NCBI RefSeq assembly: GCF_021049305.1
Contig: NZ_CP088081.1
Coordinates: 3,472,001-3,536,000, forward strand
From: Ideonella dechloratans
GTDB taxonomy: Bacteria; Pseudomonadota; Gammaproteobacteria; Burkholderiales; Burkholderiaceae_C
DNA: 64,000 bases
Reading direction: 5' to 3'
Below are positions 8,061-17,442 of the stretch, piece by piece. The position numbers were made by a program, and so were the translations under genes. Positions within the stretch are counted from its first letter, which is position 1; each line of letters opens with the position of its first letter. Below the pieces are notes generated by a model that was not told where the DNA came from, made no database searches, and saw only the letters and a program-made list of their open reading frames with translations.

Positions 8061-11000
8061 TCAGCCCCCGCGCGTGCGGGGCGAGGACGCGGCGCCGGAG
8101 GCCGGCGTGGCCGGCTCGGGCAGCGGTGCGGCATCCGCCTGGCGCGGCACCGGCACCACCGTGGGGGCGTCCCAGCTGCCGCCGACGCGGAACTCGCGGG
8201 TGCCCGCCTCGGCCAGCGGCTTGCTCAGCACGTACTGGGCGAGGAAGGCGCCCAGGCCGATGACCGGGTTGATGGCCGCATAGGCCAGCGAGGCGGTGCC
8301 GGCGCTGATCTCGGGCACCACCACCATGCGCAGGTCCTGGGTCTCGTGGCGCAGGTCGGTCTGTCCGTCCATCAGCACCACCGCCTGCACGCCGCGGATG
8401 CGCAGGTTGTTGGTGCTGGCGATGCCGTCGGACAGCAGCACGTCGGCGCTGACGTTGTCGAAGGCGAAGCCGGCATCGAAGACATCGCGGAAATCCAGCA
8501 GGAAGCGGCGCGGCAGGGCCTGCAGGCTCAGCACGCCGAGCAGGCGGCCGGCCCCGGGGTTGACCTTGAGGAACTGGCCGGACTCCAGCGCCAGCTGCAT
8601 GTGGCCGGTCATGCCGGCCCAGTCGGGCGAGAGGGGTGAGCCGTTCCAGGCCAGCTCGCCGGTCACCTGGCCCTTGGCCCCCTTGACCACCCGGCCCATG
8701 CCCAGGTGCTCCAGCAGGTTGCCGCCGTCCTGCACGTCCAGCTTGAAGTTCAGCGCCATGCGCCGGCGCGGGCCGGGCGCCCACTGCCCGCTGCCGGTGA
8801 GCCGGGCGTCCGGCCCCGTCATGGCCAGGCGCGACAGGCGCCAGTCCTGGCCCCCTTCGCCGCGGTAGCTGGCCTGCACCTCCAGCTTGCCCAGCTGACG
8901 CCCCTTCAGCTCGAAGTTGTCGACCACGATGTCCAGCGCGGGCACACCGTCGCTGGCCTGGTCCAGCAGGCTGTCGACCTGGTCCACCTCGGCCTCCGGC
9001 ACCACCAGCCGCCCCAGCCGGGCCATCAGACGGCCCGAGGCCGGGTCGCCGGCCGCGGCGGGGCGGTAGTCGATCCTGCCCTGGATCTGGCGTGCGTTCA
9101 GTTCAGCCAGCCAGTGCGCGCCATCGCCCTGGACGCGGCGCTGCACCTGGGCCTGCACCGCGTCCAGCCGACGCCCGTCCAGGCTCAGGGAATGGGCCTT
9201 GAGGCTCAGGTCGGTGGGCAGGTAGCCCTGGCGGTTGCCGGCCCCAGCGCCCGCCCCGCCCAGGCCCAGGCCGGCCCCCAGGGCGTGCCAGGCATCCACG
9301 TCCACATCGCCCAGCTGCAGCGCGGCCTGCACCGTGCCCGCTGGGGCCGCGGGCAGCGGCGCCCCGATGGCCAGCGCCCCCTTGAGCACCTGGGCCTGCG
9401 CGCCCGAGAGATCGCGCTGGTACTCGGCCACCGCCAGGCTGCCCAGCTCCACGCGCAGGGTGTCGCGCTCGGGCTGGCCGGCCACCGGCTCGGCGAGCCG
9501 CGTCTGGTAGCGCAGCGGCAGGGCGGCATCGGCGGTCTTGCCCAGCGGCGCCGGCAGGTCGCTGGCCAGGCCGGTGAGCGGGCTGGTCAGCAGCATCTCG
9601 GTCTGGCCGCGACGCACCGTCAGGTCCAGCTTGTAGGGGGCCTGCCCGCTCAGGCGCTGGGCCAGGCGGGACACCGCGCCCAGCTCGACGGCCTGGCGCA
9701 GGCCGTCGGCCGTGGCCACCCCCTGGCTCTGGAAGCGCAGGCTGCCGTCGGGCTGCAGGCTGCCCGAGAGGCTGGCTTCACCGCCCAGCACGCGGGCGCT
9801 GCCGCTGCTCAGGCTGAAGCTGCGGTCGCTGAACTGGATCTGGGCCCGGGTGGCGGCCAGCAGCGGCATGTCGGGGGCCATGCGCACATCGTTGCCGCTC
9901 AGGGCCAGCTGGCCCTTGACGGTGGTCTTGTCGGTGTCTTCGAGCGGGATGGCGAGGGCCAGCTTCAGGTCCATGGCGCCGGTGCCGCTGGCCTGGCGCA
10001 GGGCGCCGTCGATCAGGCGGTCCACCGGCGAGCTGGCCACGTAGCGCAGCCCGTCGGCCAGGGGGCCGCGCACATTGCCGGCGATGGTCAGCACGGGGTG
10101 GGAGATGAGGTCGGCGATTTCGCCGTTGACGCCCTGCAGCGTGAGCCCGTAGAGCCGCGCCTGGGCGTTGCGGATGCGCATGCGGGCGCGGTCGAACAGC
10201 AGTTCGCCGCGCAGCTGCTCGAAGGCCGGCCATTCGGGCGCGGCGCCGGCCTGCGCCGGCGGCACATAGGCCAGGGTCACCCCCTGGAGCTGGGCCGCGA
10301 TGCGGAATTCGCCGGTGCCGGCCTGCGGATAGGGGAAGTCCCAGAGGTCACCCCGGGTGCGGAACTGCAGCTGCCGGACTTCGCCGGCCAGCACCGCCTG
10401 ACGCACGTAGTCGCGCGCATCGTGGCCGATGCCCAGGGGCAGGTAGCGCACCACCTGGGGCGCGGCCACCTGGCCGATGCGGCCCGTCATCTCCAGCCAA
10501 CCCGGAAAGCGCCGGCCGCTGCCCTGCCCCGGCCGGGCCCCGGTGTGCCAGCGGGCCTGCAGCTCGCCCTGCAGATCGGGGTTGGCGTAGCGGGCTTCGC
10601 GCACCAGCAACTCGATGTCGGGCTCCTGGCCCGGATGGGGCCGCACCTGCCAGACCAGCTTGGCCGAAAGCCGGTCCATCGGCACCTCGGGCTGCTCGAA
10701 GACGCCCGGGAAGCTCAGCGCCCCGTCACGCACCGACAGCTGGCCCTCGCCGCCGGATTCGTTGGCGTCCAGCGTGAGCTCGGCGCCGCGCCAGCCCGGC
10801 CGGGCCGGCTCGTCCGGGTGGGCCGGGTCCACTTCGCCGGGCTGCAGCGACAGGCCGGTGGCCTTGGCTTGCACCCGGTAATGCTCGGGCCGCGCCAGCG
10901 GCCCGCTCCAGCTGGCGACCAGGTCCTGCACCTGGCCTTCGGGCCGGGTGCGCTCCAGGCCGCGCCGCAGCCCGTCGGGCAGGGGCAGGCGCTCGGCGAT

Positions 11001-12182
11001 GTGGGCCATCAGGGCCAGGTCCAGCCGGTCGGCGCGGAATTCACCCCCGGTCACCGGGGCCTCGGGCGCCGAGGGGCCTCCGGTGGCACCGATCACCTGG
11101 GCCTGGCGCCAGCCCAGGGTGAACTGGCTGGCCGGCCAGCGCTGGCCATCCTCGGTGACAAAATCCAGGCCCTGGGCGCTCACGCGCACGCCGTCGCGCT
11201 GGCGCTGCACCTGCAGCCGCCCCTGCAGCCGGCTGAGCGACAGCGGCTCGAGCGTGCGCCCCAGGCGCAGCTGCACCGCATCCAGCGCCAGGTCCGCCGC
11301 ACCGCCGCGCCAGTCCCCGCGTTCCACGTCCAGCCAGGCCCGCAGCGCCCCGCGGCCGGCCTTCAGATCGAAGGGCAGGCTGGCATAGCGCTGCAGGGTG
11401 TCCACATCGGTGTGCGGCAAATCGGCATAGAGCGTGCCCGACCAGCGCGGCCAGTCGCCCGCGCGGGCCAGCAGCGGCTGGGTGAAGCGCCCGCGCAGGC
11501 TGAAACGCTCACCCCATTCGGCCGGCGGCGTGGCATCCAGGCGCAGGTCGTGGTGGCGCAGGCCGTTGCGCACCACCAGGTCCACCGCGTCCAGGCTCAG
11601 CGGCGGGGCACCGCGCAGCTCGTCCAGCCAGCGCAGCTGGCCGCCGCGGATCACGAACTCGGGCTGGGCGAAGAACCAGTCGGCGGCGCGGTGGTCATCG
11701 GCCCCGCCCGGCTGGCTGAGGTCCAGCCCGCCGACGAAGACATGGCCCCGGGCATCGCGGCGGATGTCCAGCCGCGCGCCTTCGACATAGACCTGCGACA
11801 GACGCAACGACCAGCTGAACAAGGAACGCAAGGACAGCGCGGCATCCACCCGCGGCAGGCGCAAGGCCTCGCGGCCTTGCGGGTCCAGCAGCACCACGTC
11901 GCGCGCCTGCACGGTGGGCACCCAGCGCGAGGAGCCGGCCTGCAGCTGCCCCATCCGCACCGTCAGGCCCAGGCTGCGCGACAGGCGCTGCTCGATGTCG
12001 GGGCGCCAGTCGGACAGGTGGGGCAGAATCCCCCAGTGCAGGATCAGCCATCCCAAAAGCAATAAGCTCCACGCGCTGATCAGCAGCAGCGACACCGCAC
12101 GGAAGGCACCGCGTGAGAGGGATACGAGCACAGGACGGCGAGGCTGGGGCACTCGCCCGGTTTCGGGGGACATCAAGGGCAT
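8061..12182 (-). CDS. YhdP family protein (AsmA-like, DUF3971)
   Basis: This very large protein (about 1373 residues) has one N-terminal transmembrane helix (around residues 20-45) and then a long periplasmic stretch of repetitive beta-strand sequence. That is the architecture of YhdP and other AsmA-like bridge proteins, which move phospholipid between the inner and outer membranes. The C-terminal AsmA-like region (GMTGHMQLALESGQFL, then the TNNLRIRGVQ block) fits. ATGs at 12182 and 12173 are both possible and neither has a clear ribosome-binding site. It is divergent from glnE across a palindromic control region. Confidence 0.87.
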   Translation of the reverse strand: MPLMSPETGRVPQPRRPVLVSLSRGAFRAVSLLLISAWSLLLLGWLILHWGILPHLSDWRPDIEQRLSRSLGLTVRMGQLQAGSSRWVPTVQARDVVLLDPQGREALRLPRVDAALSLRSLFSWSLRLSQVYVEGARLDIRRDARGHVFVGGLDLSQPGGADDHRAADWFFAQPEFVIRGGQLRWLDELRGAPPLSLDAVDLVVRNGLRHHDLRLDATPPAEWGERFSLRGRFTQPLLARAGDWPRWSGTLYADLPHTDVDTLQRYASLPFDLKAGRGALRAWLDVERGDWRGGAADLALDAVQLRLGRTLEPLSLSRLQGRLQVQRQRDGVRVSAQGLDFVTEDGQRWPASQFTLGWRQAQVIGATGGPSAPEAPVTGGEFRADRLDLALMAHIAERLPLPDGLRRGLERTRPEGQVQDLVASWSGPLARPEHYRVQAKATGLSLQPGEVDPAHPDEPARPGWRGAELTLDANESGGEGQLSVRDGALSFPGVFEQPEVPMDRLSAKLVWQVRPHPGQEPDIELLVREARYANPDLQGELQARWHTGARPGQGSGRRFPGWLEMTGRIGQVAAPQVVRYLPLGIGHDARDYVRQAVLAGEVRQLQFRTRGDLWDFPYPQAGTGEFRIAAQLQGVTLAYVPPAQAGAAPEWPAFEQLRGELLFDRARMRIRNAQARLYGLTLQGVNGEIADLISHPVLTIAGNVRGPLADGLRYVASSPVDRLIDGALRQASGTGAMDLKLALAIPLEDTDKTTVKGQLALSGNDVRMAPDMPLLAATRAQIQFSDRSFSLSSGSARVLGGEASLSGSLQPDGSLRFQSQGVATADGLRQAVELGAVSRLAQRLSGQAPYKLDLTVRRGQTEMLLTSPLTGLASDLPAPLGKTADAALPLRYQTRLAEPVAGQPERDTLRVELGSLAVAEYQRDLSGAQAQVLKGALAIGAPLPAAPAGTVQAALQLGDVDVDAWHALGAGLGLGGAGAGAGNRQGYLPTDLSLKAHSLSLDGRRLDAVQAQVQRRVQGDGAHWLAELNARQIQGRIDYRPAAAGDPASGRLMARLGRLVVPEAEVDQVDSLLDQASDGVPALDIVVDNFELKGRQLGKLEVQASYRGEGGQDWRLSRLAMTGPDARLTGSGQWAPGPRRRMALNFKLDVQDGGNLLEHLGMGRVVKGAKGQVTGELAWNGSPLSPDWAGMTGHMQLALESGQFLKVNPGAGRLLGVLSLQALPRRFLLDFRDVFDAGFAFDNVSADVLLSDGIASTNNLRIRGVQAVVLMDGQTDLRHETQDLRMVVVPEISAGTASLAYAAINPVIGLGAFLAQYVLSKPLAEAGTREFRVGGSWDAPTVVPVPRQADAAPLPEPATPASGAASSPRTRGG

Positions 12183-12206
12183 GGATCGACGGTCCGGCGT
12201 GCGCCG

Positions 12207-12283
12207 CACCGATCCTGCTGGACAAGGTGCTCCGCAACATGGTCGCACGCCTGTCGCGACAGCAATCTAGCACACCGATCCTG
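12207..12283. promoter_or_regulatory. Divergent control region with palindrome and direct repeats
   Basis: Between yhdP and glnE lies the perfect 12-bp palindrome CTGTCGCGACAG (12251-12262), and an 11-bp direct repeat CACCGATCCTG occurs at 12207-12217 and 12273-12283. The symmetry between divergent genes suggests a protein-binding region. No good -35/-10 pair was recognised. Confidence 0.4.
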
Positions 12284-12291
12284 GCGGTCTG

Positions 12292-15030
12292 ATGAGTGTC
12301 TTACAACCTGTGACGCCCCCTTGCCGCGCCGAAGCGGCCCACAGCCGATTCGTGCAGCGCATCCGCCGGCGCTACGCCGAAGACCTGCCGCTGCTGCCCG
12401 CGGGCGTGCCGGACCGGGCCACCATCCTGGCGCTGATCGACACGCTGATGGCGCGCGGGCGCGCCCTGCCCAGCGCGCTGCGGGTGGCCCGCCAGTTGGT
12501 GGTCGAACGCCTGGTGGTGCTGGACGTGGAGCAGCGCGCGCCGCTGGAGCACGTCACCGGGACCATGACCGCCCTGGCCGAGGCCACCTTGGAGCGCGCC
12601 CTGGCAGCCGCCCGCCGCGAGTCGGACGAGCGCCATGGCCTGCCGCGCAACGAGGCCGGCGAGGCCATCGACTTCTGGATCGTGGGCATGGGCAAGCTCG
12701 GCGCCCGCGAGCTCAATGTCTCCTCGGACATCGACCTGATCTACGTCTACGAGGACGACGGCGAGACCGACGGCGCGGTGCCCATCTCGGCCCACGAGTA
12801 CTTCGCCCTCGTGGCCAAGAAGCTCTACACCCTGATCGGCGACGTGACCGACGACGGCTTCGTGTTCCGGGTGGACCTGGCCCTGCGCCCGAATGGCAAC
12901 TCCGGTCCTTCGGTCGTCAGCCTGTCCATGCTGGAAGAGTACTTCTTCGTCCAGGGCCGCGAATGGGAGCGCTTCGCCTGGCTCAAGAGCCGGGTGGTGG
13001 CGCCGCTGGACAGCGTGGCCAGCGGCCGACCGCTGGCCCTGCGCGCCCTGGTCACCCCCTTCGTCTACCGCAAGTACCTGGATTACGGCGTCTTCGAAGG
13101 CCTGCGCCAGCTGCACCGCAAGATCCGCGAGGAGGCCCAGCGCCGCGCCGCCGGCCGGCCCGAGCGCGCCAATGACGTCAAGCTCTCGCGCGGCGGCATC
13201 CGCGAGATCGAGTTCATCGTCCAGCTGCTGCAGGTGGTGCGCGGCGGCCAGTACCCCGAGATCCGCACCCGCGCCACGCTCAAGGGCCTGCAAAAGCTGG
13301 CCGCCGGCGGGCTGATGAAGCCCGAGACGGCCCAGGCCCTGGCCGGCGCCTACGTCTTCCTGCGCCAGGTGGAGCACCGCATCCAGTACCTGGACGACCA
13401 GCAGACCCATCTGCTGCCCACCACCGACGCCGACCTGGGCTGGATCGCCGGCAGCCTGTGCCTGGTCTGCACGGCCGACGCCTGCGAGCTGCTGGACCGG
13501 CTGTGCGAGGTGCGCGAGCTGGTGGCCACCGAGTTCGACGCCCTGCTGCAGAACAGCCAGGGCGGCGGTGGCGGCACCTGCCGCGGCAAGGGCTGCGGCG
13601 CCCCGCTGCCCATCGACAGCGAGCGGCTGTGGGAAAAGCTGCCACCCGCGCTGCTGCCGCGGGTCCAGGCCCTGGCCAGCCACCCGCGGGTGCAGTCACT
13701 GCGCGAGGAGGGCCGGCTGCGCCTGGGCAAGCTGGTGCTGCGGGCCGCCCATGGCGCCGCCGAGGGCCTGTGCACCCTGCAGGCCGTCGAGCATTTCATC
13801 GACTGGCTGGAGCCGCTGCTGCGCCGCGAAAGCTACCTGGCCCTGCTGGTGGAGCGGCCCAATGTGCAGCAGCGCCTGCTGCGCCTGCTGGGCCTGGCCC
13901 GCTGGCCGATGCGCTACCTGATGCAGCACCCCGCGGTGATCGATGAACTGGCCGACGATCGCCAGATCGCCGAGCGCTTCGACCGTGCGGCCTTCACCAG
14001 CGATCTGGACGAACGGCACACCGCCTGGGTGCGGGCCGGCGAGGCCGACGAGGGCGAGTTGCTGGACACCCTGCGCCGCGCCCACCATGCCGAGACCTTC
14101 CGCACCCTGGTGCGCGACGTGGAGCAGCGCATCACCATCGAGCAGGCGGCCGACGACCTCTCGGCCCTGGCCGACGCCATCGTGGACTGCTGCATCCGCT
14201 GGGCCTGGGCCCACCTGAAGCAGCGCCACCGCGACGAGCCGCAGTTCGCGGTGATCGCCTACGGCAAGCTGGGCGGGCTGGAGCTGGGCTACGGCAGCGA
14301 CCTGGACGTGGTCTTCCTCTACGACGATGACGCCGAACCCGATGCCGACCGCGCGCAGGAGGTCTACGCCGCCTTCGTGCGCAAGCTGATCGCCTGGCTG
14401 ACGCTGCGCACCGCGGCGGGCGAACTGTTCGAGATCGACACCGCGCTGCGCCCCAACGGCGGCGCCGGCCTGCTGGTGACCTCCGCCGCCGCCTTTGACA
14501 AATACCAGCGCGGGCGCGGCAGCAACACTGCCTGGACCTGGGAACACCAGGCCATCACCCGGGCCCGCTGGTGCGCCGGCAGCCGCCACCTGGCCGAGCG
14601 CTTCGAAGCGACACGGCGGGCGGTCATCAGCGCCGAGCGCGACCCGCAGGCCCTGCAGGGCGAGGTGACGGCCATGCGCGAGAAGGTGCGCGCAGCCCAC
14701 CCCGAGCGGGGCGGGCTGTTCGACGTCAAGCACAGCACCGGCGGCATGATGGACGTGGAGTTCTGCGTGCAGTATCTGGTGCTGGCCCACAGCGGCCGCC
14801 ACCCCGAGCTGCAGGACAACGCCGGCAACATCGCGCTGCTGCAACGGGCCGAGGCCGCGGCCCTGCTGCCCGCCGGCGTGGGCCAGGCGGCGGCCGATGC
14901 CTACCGCGAGCTGCGCCGCGCCCAGCACCGGGCCCGCCTGAACGAGCAGCCCACCCAGTTCCCGCCCGAGCAGCTGGCCACCGAGCGCGCCGCCGTGCTG
15001 GCCCTGTGGCAGGCCGTCTTCGGCCGCTGA
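12292..15030 (+). CDS. glnE: Bifunctional glutamine synthetase adenylyltransferase/deadenylylase
   Basis: This 912-residue cytoplasmic enzyme adds AMP to and removes it from glutamine synthetase under control of PII. Both nucleotidyltransferase cores are present: GMGKLGARELNVSSDIDLI at about residues 130-150 and AYGKLGGLELGYGSDLDVV at about 655-675. The central helical linker contains a local glycine-rich insert with paired cysteines (GGGGGTCRGKGCG, about 424-436). Length and domain order match GlnE of enterobacteria. Rhombosortase follows 13 bp downstream. Confidence 0.97.
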   Translation: MSVLQPVTPPCRAEAAHSRFVQRIRRRYAEDLPLLPAGVPDRATILALIDTLMARGRALPSALRVARQLVVERLVVLDVEQRAPLEHVTGTMTALAEATLERALAAARRESDERHGLPRNEAGEAIDFWIVGMGKLGARELNVSSDIDLIYVYEDDGETDGAVPISAHEYFALVAKKLYTLIGDVTDDGFVFRVDLALRPNGNSGPSVVSLSMLEEYFFVQGREWERFAWLKSRVVAPLDSVASGRPLALRALVTPFVYRKYLDYGVFEGLRQLHRKIREEAQRRAAGRPERANDVKLSRGGIREIEFIVQLLQVVRGGQYPEIRTRATLKGLQKLAAGGLMKPETAQALAGAYVFLRQVEHRIQYLDDQQTHLLPTTDADLGWIAGSLCLVCTADACELLDRLCEVRELVATEFDALLQNSQGGGGGTCRGKGCGAPLPIDSERLWEKLPPALLPRVQALASHPRVQSLREEGRLRLGKLVLRAAHGAAEGLCTLQAVEHFIDWLEPLLRRESYLALLVERPNVQQRLLRLLGLARWPMRYLMQHPAVIDELADDRQIAERFDRAAFTSDLDERHTAWVRAGEADEGELLDTLRRAHHAETFRTLVRDVEQRITIEQAADDLSALADAIVDCCIRWAWAHLKQRHRDEPQFAVIAYGKLGGLELGYGSDLDVVFLYDDDAEPDADRAQEVYAAFVRKLIAWLTLRTAAGELFEIDTALRPNGGAGLLVTSAAAFDKYQRGRGSNTAWTWEHQAITRARWCAGSRHLAERFEATRRAVISAERDPQALQGEVTAMREKVRAAHPERGGLFDVKHSTGGMMDVEFCVQYLVLAHSGRHPELQDNAGNIALLQRAEAAALLPAGVGQAAADAYRELRRAQHRARLNEQPTQFPPEQLATERAAVLALWQAVFGR

Positions 15031-15043
15031 GGGCGCGGCACGC

Positions 15044-15658
15044 GTGGGGCTGCATCGCCATCGCCTGCACCGCCTGAGCTGGCCGCTGTTCGCGGCCGGC
15101 CTGGCGGTGTTCGCCCTGGCCCTGCAGGCCGGCAGCGGCGCCTGGCCCGACCCGCGCTGGGACTGGCAGCCGGCCCTGGCCTTCGCCCAGCCCTGGCGCT
15201 GGTGGACGGCCGCGGGCGCCCACTGGAGCCCCCAGCATCTGCAGATGAACCTGGTGGGCTGCGTGCTGCTGGCCTGGCTGGGCTGGCGGGCCGGCCTGGG
15301 CCCGCGTGCCACCGGGGCCTGGGCCCTGGCCTGGCCGCTGACCCAGCTGGGCCTGCTGCTGCAGCCCGGCCTGGCCCATTACGGCGGCCTCTCGGGCGTG
15401 CTGCACGCCGGCATCGCGGTGCTGGATGTCTGGCTGCTGCAGGGGCCGGCGCGTGACCGGCGCCTGGGTCTGGCGCTGGCCGCCGGCCTGATCCTGAAGC
15501 TGCTGTCCGAGCACGCCTGGACCGGCCCGGCCCATGCCGTGGCGGGCTGGGACTTTCCTCTGGCGCCGTTCTCGCACGTGAGCGGCGCCATGGCCGGCTG
15601 GTTGTGCGGCGCCCTGCTGCTGCGCCGCCACCCCCGGCATGCTGTTTCCACACGATGA
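15044..15658 (+). CDS. rrtA: Rhombosortase, rhomboid-family intramembrane protease
   Basis: This 204-residue polytopic membrane protein carries the rhomboid dyad: S117 in YGGLSGVLH and H178 in FSHVSGAMAG, with N69 in the helix-2 oxyanion segment. The GLSG-VLH and SHVSG wording is that of rhombosortases, which cleave GlyGly-CTERM tails from exported proteins. The start is a GTG 13 bp after glnE. Its stop overlaps the ATG of the EamA gene (ATGA). No protein ending in a GlyGly-CTERM anchor is visible in this window, so its substrates must lie elsewhere. Confidence 0.82.
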   Translation: MGLHRHRLHRLSWPLFAAGLAVFALALQAGSGAWPDPRWDWQPALAFAQPWRWWTAAGAHWSPQHLQMNLVGCVLLAWLGWRAGLGPRATGAWALAWPLTQLGLLLQPGLAHYGGLSGVLHAGIAVLDVWLLQGPARDRRLGLALAAGLILKLLSEHAWTGPAHAVAGWDFPLAPFSHVSGAMAGWLCGALLLRRHPRHAVSTR

Positions 15659-16575
15659 CCGACCGACACCTGCACCTCGACCGCCTGGCGGTCCTCTGCC
15701 TCGTGGGCTGCTCCGCCGTCTGGGGCCTGAACCAGGCCGCCGTGAAGGTGGCGCTGTCCGACTTCCCGCCGCTGGCCCAGGCGGGCCTGCGCTCGCTGGG
15801 CGCGGCCCTGCTGCTGGCCCTGTGGGCCCGCTGGCGCCGGCTGCCGGTGGCCCCCACGCGGGAGACGCTGTGGCCCAGCCTGCTGACCGGGCTGCTGTTC
15901 GCCGCCGAGTTCGGGGTCTATTTCTCGGGCCTGCAGTACACCAGCGCCTCGCGCATGGTGGTGTTCGTCTACCTCTCGCCCTTCGTGGTGGCCCTGGGCA
16001 TGCCGCTGATCGCCCCGGGCGAGCGCCTGGGCCGCGGGCAGATGGCCGGCTTGCTGCTGGCCTTTGCCGGCGTGGCCGGCGCCTTCAGCGAAAGCGGCCA
16101 TGGCGGCCCGCACCAGCTGCTGGGCGACGCGATGGGCGTGCTGGGCGCGGTGCTGTGGGGCGGCACCACGCTGGCCATCCGGGCCACCGCGCTGTCACGC
16201 GCCAGCGCCGAGCAGACGCTGATGAGCCAGCTGGCCGTCTCGGCCGTGGCGCTGCTGGCCGCCTCGGCCTGGATGGGCGAGGCCTGGCCGGCGCAGATCC
16301 ATGCGCTGTCCTGGGCCGCCCTGGGCTTCCAGACGGTGATCGTGACCTTTGCCAGCTACCTGCTGTGGTTCTGGCTGATGCGGCACTACCCGGCCACCAA
16401 GATCTCGGCCTTCACCCTGCTCACGCCGGTGTTCGGCCTGCTGGCGGGGGTGCTGCTGCTGGGCGAGCCGGCCACGCCGCGCATCCTGCTGGCGCTGGCA
16501 GCGGTGGCCGTCGGCATCGCGCTGGTGAGCCGGCCGGCGCCGGCCGCGCCGTCGTCGTCGTCGGTCCCGTCCTGA
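15655..16575 (+). CDS. EamA/DMT-family transporter
   Basis: This 306-residue inner-membrane protein has ten predicted helices in two EamA repeats (about 10-140 and 155-290). Typical elements are GCSAVWGLNQAAVK in helix 1 and ISAFTLLTPVFGLLAGVLLLGE near the end. Drug/metabolite transporters of this type export amino acids, amines or other metabolites; the substrate is unknown here. It starts in a 4-bp overlap with rrtA and ends immediately next to the stop of the convergent ferritin-like gene, with no intergenic base. Confidence 0.87.
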   Translation: MTDRHLHLDRLAVLCLVGCSAVWGLNQAAVKVALSDFPPLAQAGLRSLGAALLLALWARWRRLPVAPTRETLWPSLLTGLLFAAEFGVYFSGLQYTSASRMVVFVYLSPFVVALGMPLIAPGERLGRGQMAGLLLAFAGVAGAFSESGHGGPHQLLGDAMGVLGAVLWGGTTLAIRATALSRASAEQTLMSQLAVSAVALLAASAWMGEAWPAQIHALSWAALGFQTVIVTFASYLLWFWLMRHYPATKISAFTLLTPVFGLLAGVLLLGEPATPRILLALAAVAVGIALVSRPAPAAPSSSSVPS

Positions 16576-17442
16576 TCAGGCCGGCTTGACCTGGCCCGTG
16601 GCCGTCACGGCCGCCAGCTTCTGGGTGACTTCCTTGCGGAAGCGGTTGAGTTCCTGCACGGAGGCGAAGCTGCGCTCCATCAGCAGGCTCATGTTGTGCA
16701 GGATGCGCTCGACCACCTTGTTCTCCCACACGGCGTCGAACTGGATCTGCTGGTCCAGCCAGTGCTCCAGCCAGTCCGGGTTGGGCAGGCGGCTCTGCAC
16801 GGTGTCGCGCGGGAAGAGCTTCTCGTTGACGTGCAGGTTGGTCGGGTGCAGCGCCTGGGCCGTGCGGCGGGCGCTGGCCATCAGCACGCCCACCTTGGCA
16901 AAGGCGGCGCGGGCCTCGTCACCGAACTTGTTCATCGCGCGCTTCATGTAGCGCAGGTAGGCGCCGCCATGGCGGGCCTCGTCCTTGGACAGGGTCTCGT
17001 AGATGGCCTTGATCACCGGCTCGGTGTGCCATTCGGCGGCCCGGCGGTACCAGTGGTTCAGGCGGATCTCGCCGCAGAAGTGCAGCATCAGCGTTTCCAG
17101 GGCGGGCGCCGGGTCGAACTCGAAGCGCACCTCGTGCAGCTCTTCCTCGGTGGGCACCAGGTCCGGGCGGAAGCGGCGCAGGTACTCCATCAGCACCAGC
17201 GAGTGCTTCTGCTCCTCGAAGAACCAGACGCTCATGAAGGCCGAGAAGTCGGAATCGTCCTGGTTGTCGCGCAGGAACATCTCGGTGGCCGGCAGGGCCG
17301 CCCACTCGGTGATGGCGTTCATCTTGATCGTCTGGGCCTGCTCCTCGCTGAGCAGGCTGGCATCGAAGCGATCCCAGGGGATGTCCGTGGCCATGTTCCA
17401 GCGAACGGCTTCCAGCTGCTTGAACAGTTCGGGGAACAGCAT
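16576..17442 (-). CDS. Ferritin-like diiron protein (acyl-ACP desaturase-like)
   Basis: This 288-residue helical protein has a full set of possible diiron ligands: E46, E76/E77 and H80 in FFEEQKH, E125 in HFCGEIRLNH, and E155 and H158 in SKDEARHGG. The spacing is that of the soluble acyl-ACP desaturase and related ferritin-like oxidases rather than of iron-storage ferritin. It is probably a cytoplasmic oxygen-activating enzyme of unknown substrate. An AAGGAGA ribosome-binding site lies 9 bases before the ATG. The upstream region is a 348-bp gene-free stretch rich in hairpins. Confidence 0.75.
   Translation of the reverse strand: MLFPELFKQLEAVRWNMATDIPWDRFDASLLSEEQAQTIKMNAITEWAALPATEMFLRDNQDDSDFSAFMSVWFFEEQKHSLVLMEYLRRFRPDLVPTEEELHEVRFEFDPAPALETLMLHFCGEIRLNHWYRRAAEWHTEPVIKAIYETLSKDEARHGGAYLRYMKRAMNKFGDEARAAFAKVGVLMASARRTAQALHPTNLHVNEKLFPRDTVQSRLPNPDWLEHWLDQQIQFDAVWENKVVERILHNMSLLMERSFASVQELNRFRKEVTQKLAAVTATGQVKPA

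Noticed and set aside
3827..15857. Long open frames on the strand opposite amidase, yhdP and glnE
   Set aside because: In 70% GC DNA the antisense and shifted frames stay open; their translations are Gly/Ala/Arg/His/Gln-rich and match no family, while the opposite strand holds intact conserved proteins.
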